This document shows positions 9,134 to 12,187 of a stretch of DNA of 12,187 bases, in pieces. The notes under the pieces were generated by a model. The model saw nothing but the letters and a program-made list of their open reading frames with translations, was not told the origin of the DNA and did not search any database. The DNA is taken from NCBI GenBank assembly GCA_964587525.1, contig CAZPLZ010000104.1, positions 1-12,187 on the forward strand, given 5' to 3'. How positions within the stretch are numbered: the stretch's first letter is position 1; every line of letters begins with the position of its first letter. The stretch is from CAZPLZ01 sp964587525. GTDB taxonomy: Bacteria > Oederibacteriota > CAKKQC01. The position numbers and the translations under genes were made by a program.

Positions 9134-9868
9134 CTAGACCGTCTTGTTCGCCCCATACTCAGCCACCATGCGGTTGACTCGTAAATAAGCCTCGATCGAT
9201 TCACCGGCGTCGCCCCACCAGCCTTCCAGCACATCGAAGGTCATCCGGCCCGCGCGCACGTAGGCGTTGTTCACATCGGTGATTTCCAGCTCGCCCCGGG
9301 CGGAGGGCTTGAGTTTCCTCGTGATCTCGAACACCCGCGCATCGTACATGTAAATACCGATCACGGCGTAGGGGCTTTTGGGGCGCTTGGGTTTTTCCTG
9401 GATGGACACAATCCTGCTATTACGCAGCGCCGGGCAACCGTAGTGCTCGGGATCAGGAACTTCTTTGAGCAGGATCTTGGCACCTTTCGACTGCTTCCGG
9501 AAGTCCGTGACGGCGCGGCGGATGGTGCCCCCCACGATGTTGTCGCCCAGGATGACGACCAGTTTGTCGTCGCCCACGAAGTGCTCGGCCAGTTTCAGCG
9601 CGTCTGCGATCCCGCCCTCACCCTCCTGGTAGGCGAACTCGATGCTCTCAAGCCCAAACTCCTGGCCGTTGCGGATCAGCCGGAGGAACTCGCCAGCGTA
9701 GGGACCACCGGTCACGATGATGATGTCCTTGATGCCTGCGTTGACGAGCGTCTGGATCGGGTAGTAAATCATGGGCTTGTCATACACCGGCAGGAGGTGC
9801 TTGTTCGTGATGCGCGTTAAGGGGTGCATCCGGGTTCCAAGACCGCCCGCGAGGATAATACCTTTCAT
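9134..9868 (-). CDS. rmlA: Glucose-1-phosphate thymidylyltransferase, short form
   Basis: It makes dTDP-glucose from dTTP and glucose 1-phosphate, step one of the pathway. The 244 residues hold the nucleotidyltransferase fold: GGLGTRMHPLT (8-18) with the activator-loop Arg, LPVYDKPMIYYP, YQEGEGGIADAL in place of the usual QPxPxGLAQA, the metal-binding GDN, EKPKRPKSPYAV and RGELEITDVN. Classical RmlA is near 290 residues; this one lacks most of the C-terminal helical segment, as in many short homologues. I start it at ATG 9868 because the family's MKGIILAGG begins there and GGGAGG lies 10 bases upstream, inside the last codons of ugd; earlier in-frame ATG codons lie within ugd and give an unrelated leader. 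One base separates it from the ugd stop. Confidence 0.93.
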   Translation of the reverse strand: MKGIILAGGLGTRMHPLTRITNKHLLPVYDKPMIYYPIQTLVNAGIKDIIIVTGGPYAGEFLRLIRNGQEFGLESIEFAYQEGEGGIADALKLAEHFVGDDKLVVILGDNIVGGTIRRAVTDFRKQSKGAKILLKEVPDPEHYGCPALRNSRIVSIQEKPKRPKSPYAVIGIYMYDARVFEITRKLKPSARGELEITDVNNAYVRAGRMTFDVLEGWWGDAGESIEAYLRVNRMVAEYGANKTV

Positions 9869-9869
9869 G

Positions 9870-11165
9870 TCATATTGACCTCCCGACGCCCCGGTACGTG
9901 AAGCCCAGTTTTCGCACGAGCTTGAGGTCGCACACGTTGCGCCCATCCACGATGTTGGGGCGCTTGAGCAGGCGTTTTACCCGCGCCAGGTCCGCTTCCT
10001 TAAACTCGTTCCATTCGGTTAAGATCAGCAACCCGTCGGCGTCGCGCACGGCCTCATAGGGGTCACGGGTGTATGTCACGGCGGGCAGGAGGGGCCTGGC
10101 TTTCTCCATCGCGGCTGGGTCGTAGGCGCGAATCCGTGCGCCGGAAGCCTTCAGGGACTGGATCACGTCCACCGACACGGCCTCGCGCATGTCGTCCGTG
10201 TTGGCCTTGAACGCGAGCCCCCAGATCGCGATGGTCTTGCCTTCCAGCGGCCCGACCACCTCCTTGAGTTTGTCCACCATGCGTTTCTTCTGCTCAGCGT
10301 TCACCTCCACGGTGGCTTTGAGCAGTTTCATCTCCATCCCTTCCCGCCCGGCGACGTGGATGAGCGCCAGGGTATCTTTGGGGAAACAGGAGCCGCCGAA
10401 CCCTGCACCGGCGTTCAGGAATGAAGCCCCGATGCGCGTGTCTGACCCCATACCGTTGGCCACCTCGATCACGTCGGCGCCCACTTTATCGCACAGGGCG
10501 GCCACCTCATTGATAAACGAGATTTTGCTGGCGAGAAAAGCGTTCGATGCGTACTTGATCATCTCTGCGCTGCGCACGTCCGTGATCATAATGGGCGCGT
10601 TCAGCGGACGGAACAACTGGACCACCGTGTCAGCGGCCTTAGGATCGGCGGCGCCGATGACGATCCGGTCCGGGTTCATGAAGTCATGCACGGCGCTGCC
10701 TTCCCGCAGAAACTCGGGGTTGGATACCACCGCGAATTTGTGGTGTGCCCCTTTTTGCTCCCGAATGATGGAGGCGACGAGATCGCCCATCCCCACCGGA
10801 ACGGTGCTCTTGTTCACGATGACCTTGTACCCGTTCAGGTGCTTGCCAATCTCGCGGGCGACCGCCTCCACCTGAGACAGATCAGCCTCGCCGTTCTGTT
10901 TGGCCGGCGTGCCGACCGCGATGAAGATCACCGCGCTGTTCTTGACGGATCTGCCGGTGTCGGTGGTGAAGGTGAGCCGGCCCCCTTTGCGGTTGCGGGC
11001 GATCAGCTCATCCAGGCCAGGCTCGAAGATGGGGAGCTTGCCTTTCTTCACTTGGGTCACTTTCGCAGTGTCGATGTCTGCACAGACCACGGTGTGCCCC
11101 AGATCGGCGAAGCATGCGCTCGTCACCAGACCGACGTACCCGGCACCCACCACGCAGAGTTTCAC
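9870..11165 (-). CDS. ugd: UDP-glucose 6-dehydrogenase
   Basis: It oxidises UDP-glucose twice with NAD+ to UDP-glucuronate, a precursor of capsule and lipopolysaccharide sugars, in the cytosol. The 431-residue length is typical of the bacterial TuaD/Ugd type. It shows GAGYVG (7-12), IFEPGLDEL (46-54), KSTVPVG (119-125), SNPEFLREGSA (148-158), Lys204 with KYASNAFLA, and the catalytic Cys260 in GFGGSCFPKD, followed by GLAFKANTDDMRE (316-328) in the C-terminal domain. GDP-mannose dehydrogenases share the fold, but the EPGLDEL and SCFPKD contexts fit the UDP-glucose enzyme. The GTG start is inside a 23-base repeat and no strong ribosome site precedes it. It begins the run of closely packed sugar-nucleotide genes, 15 bases after the lipoprotein gene. 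Confidence 0.95.
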   Translation of the reverse strand: MKLCVVGAGYVGLVTSACFADLGHTVVCADIDTAKVTQVKKGKLPIFEPGLDELIARNRKGGRLTFTTDTGRSVKNSAVIFIAVGTPAKQNGEADLSQVEAVAREIGKHLNGYKVIVNKSTVPVGMGDLVASIIREQKGAHHKFAVVSNPEFLREGSAVHDFMNPDRIVIGAADPKAADTVVQLFRPLNAPIMITDVRSAEMIKYASNAFLASKISFINEVAALCDKVGADVIEVANGMGSDTRIGASFLNAGAGFGGSCFPKDTLALIHVAGREGMEMKLLKATVEVNAEQKKRMVDKLKEVVGPLEGKTIAIWGLAFKANTDDMREAVSVDVIQSLKASGARIRAYDPAAMEKARPLLPAVTYTRDPYEAVRDADGLLILTEWNEFKEADLARVKRLLKRPNIVDGRNVCDLKLVRKLGFTYRGVGRSI

Positions 11166-11185
11166 TTTTTCAGCATCCCGCTAGC
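11163..11185 (-). repeat. 23-base dispersed repeat at gene junction, copy A
   Basis: On the minus strand this reads GCTAGCGGGATGC followed by TGAAAAAGTG, 21 of 23 bases the same as 8651-8673. Its TAG is the stop codon of the lipoprotein gene and its final GTG is the start codon of ugd, so the repeat makes up the whole junction. CCGC/GCGG around TAGC at the 5' side can form a small stem. Confidence 0.6.
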
Positions 11186-12089
11186 GCGGGGTCTTGGCCG
11201 GCGGGGTCAGCGCGGTATGCACCCACCGCTGGGTTTGGTGAAGGAGACCTTTGGCGAACAGGTGAATTCCATGCCCGCCTTCCTCGACCTGGGTAAATTC
11301 TTTGGGCTTCTTCAACAGCTTGAACAGGGTTGTGGCCGACGTGAAGGAGTACGCATCGTCTTTGGCGGCGGCGAGGAGCACGTGGACTCCTTGAGGGATG
11401 TTCTTCGCCGCCTGTTCGGTCTTAAGGCCCTGGTAGTCCAGGCCAGGTGAAATCGCGACCACGCACCTCACCGCAGCCGCCCACGGCTGTGACGCGGCGA
11501 GCAGGGCCAGGTTGGCGCCGAGGGAAGATCCCACCAGCGCGATCCGCCCCCCGTCCACCTCGCGTTTGATGGCCAGGAAACTGATCGCATTCCGGATGTC
11601 TTGCAGCATCATTTGATAATCTTCGGGGGTAAGATCGTTGACTTGCGTGGGCGGATTGCCCTTCATGCTAGGGTTTTCCCCGTGCCCACGAAGATCGAGG
11701 GCCAAGACTGCCATACCGCGGTTGGCCATGATGAGGGTCAGGGGATAGAAGAGATTGCGGTTCGTGCCCAGCTCGTGCAGAAAGATCACACCGGGCAACC
11801 CGCCAGAAGGTGGCCCGGGACGTCCTCGCTGTTCGCGAGTCAGGTAATCGGCGGCCATCCGGTAGTCATCATCGCAGGCGATCGTGACGATCTCGTGAGC
11901 GAAGCCGCGCGGGGGTAGACGAAGCTGGCTTGGTGGCGCCGCAGCGGTGGGTTCCGCTGGCGCAGTTTGAGTGTCAGCGCCGGCGCTGGCCTTCTGTGCA
12001 TCCGGCGCGGTGTGTGTCCGCGCGCAGGAGCCGAGGAAAACCACCGCCAGCAAAAGCCCTGTCCATCGGAGCGAAGGGGCAGACTTCAA
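11181..12089 (-). CDS. Alpha/beta-hydrolase lipoprotein (dienelactone hydrolase-like)
   Basis: The 302-residue protein starts with a lipoprotein signal: positive residues, a hydrophobic run (11-19) and the lipobox LGSC with Cys22, so it should be lipid-anchored in the envelope. A Thr/Ala/Pro-rich linker (23-58) leads to an alpha/beta-hydrolase domain. Visible elements are HELGTNR (105-111) in the oxyanion-hole region, DLRGHG (132-137), the nucleophile Ser189 in GSSLG (187-191), an acidic pair Asp244-Asp245 and the catalytic His273 in GGHG. A complete Ser-Asp-His set suggests an active esterase, lipase-like or peptidase-like enzyme; the substrate is unknown. The start is TTG at 12089 because it places the lipobox correctly and no ATG or GTG start fits better. 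The frame stays open upstream to the window edge, so a start outside the window cannot be excluded, though the upstream residues look non-coding. Confidence 0.85.
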   Translation of the reverse strand: MKSAPSLRWTGLLLAVVFLGSCARTHTAPDAQKASAGADTQTAPAEPTAAAPPSQLRLPPRGFAHEIVTIACDDDYRMAADYLTREQRGRPGPPSGGLPGVIFLHELGTNRNLFYPLTLIMANRGMAVLALDLRGHGENPSMKGNPPTQVNDLTPEDYQMMLQDIRNAISFLAIKREVDGGRIALVGSSLGANLALLAASQPWAAAVRCVVAISPGLDYQGLKTEQAAKNIPQGVHVLLAAAKDDAYSFTSATTLFKLLKKPKEFTQVEEGGHGIHLFAKGLLHQTQRWVHTALTPPAKTPR

Positions 12090-12135
12090 GGGCCGTGTGC
12101 CGGCCGTTTCGGAGTCGCTTCGCCCATCCGCGCCG

Positions 12136-12187
12136 TCAGTGGTCGCCGAGGGCGCGATGGCACTGGGGGATGATGCGCACCTGTTCA
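12136..12187 (-). CDS. Possible C-terminus of an upstream gene, cut by window edge
   Basis: One minus-strand frame reads EQVRIIPQCHRALGDH and then TGA at 12138-12136. The composition is protein-like, unlike the Ser/Thr/Ala-rich text in the frame of the lipoprotein gene. The end would lie 46 bases before the lipoprotein TTG. Sixteen residues are too few to name a family, and chance is not excluded. Confidence 0.3.
   Translation of the reverse strand, partial: EQVRIIPQCHRALGDH

Noticed and set aside
9869..9946. An N-terminal extension of rmlA starting at 9946
   Set aside because: It overlaps ugd coding sequence; the family's N-terminus (MKGIILAGG) begins at 9868, with GGGAGG upstream.

Overview
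The window is a dense, GC-rich stretch of a bacterial chromosome in which every supported gene lies on the minus strand. It therefore reads from right to left. Sugar-nucleotide synthesis for surface polysaccharide, an O-antigen ligase/polymerase-type membrane protein and an Lpp-type lipobox protein suggest a bacterium with a cell envelope rich in lipid-linked glycans, probably Gram-negative (inference). I cannot place it in a phylum. A dispersed intergenic repeat and the ClpC type are at most weakly suggestive of lineages such as Nitrospirota or similar environmental bacteria, and I do not rely on that.

Layout in transcription order: a possible gene end at the right edge (to 12136); an alpha/beta-hydrolase lipoprotein (12089-11181); UDP-glucose 6-dehydrogenase (11165-9870); then a complete dTDP-L-rhamnose set: rmlA (9868-9134), an rmlC-like cupin (9130-8669), rmlB (8615-7599) and rmlD (7588-6692). 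Next come a family 2 glycosyltransferase fused to a four-helix half-transporter (6695-5553) and a free-standing four-helix half-transporter of the same family (5556-5185). After a short promoter-like gap follow the Clp ATPase clpC (5130-2686) and an 835-residue O-antigen ligase/polymerase-like protein with C-terminal TPRs (2633-126). The last 125 bases hold a GC-rich hairpin repeat and, at the very edge, a possible start of another gene.

From ugd to the half-transporter the genes are separated by 1-53 bases or overlap by 4 (two ATGA junctions), so they are probably one operon. Together they make UDP-glucuronate and dTDP-rhamnose, and they encode what looks like a polyprenyl-phosphate sugar synthase with its own two-part flippase. 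The O-antigen ligase-like protein could use lipid-linked products. clpC has its own strong ribosome binding site and a plausible promoter and looks like a housekeeping gene embedded in the locus.

The most interesting point is the fused and free DMT halves. They align without gaps over 60 residues and look like a split flippase of the ArnE/ArnF kind with one half covalently tied to the glycosyltransferase. The tail of that fusion protein is encoded by a copy of the same hairpin repeat seen at the left edge. A second repeat, 23 bases long, sits at two gene junctions of the operon and supplies the stop codon of the upstream gene in both.
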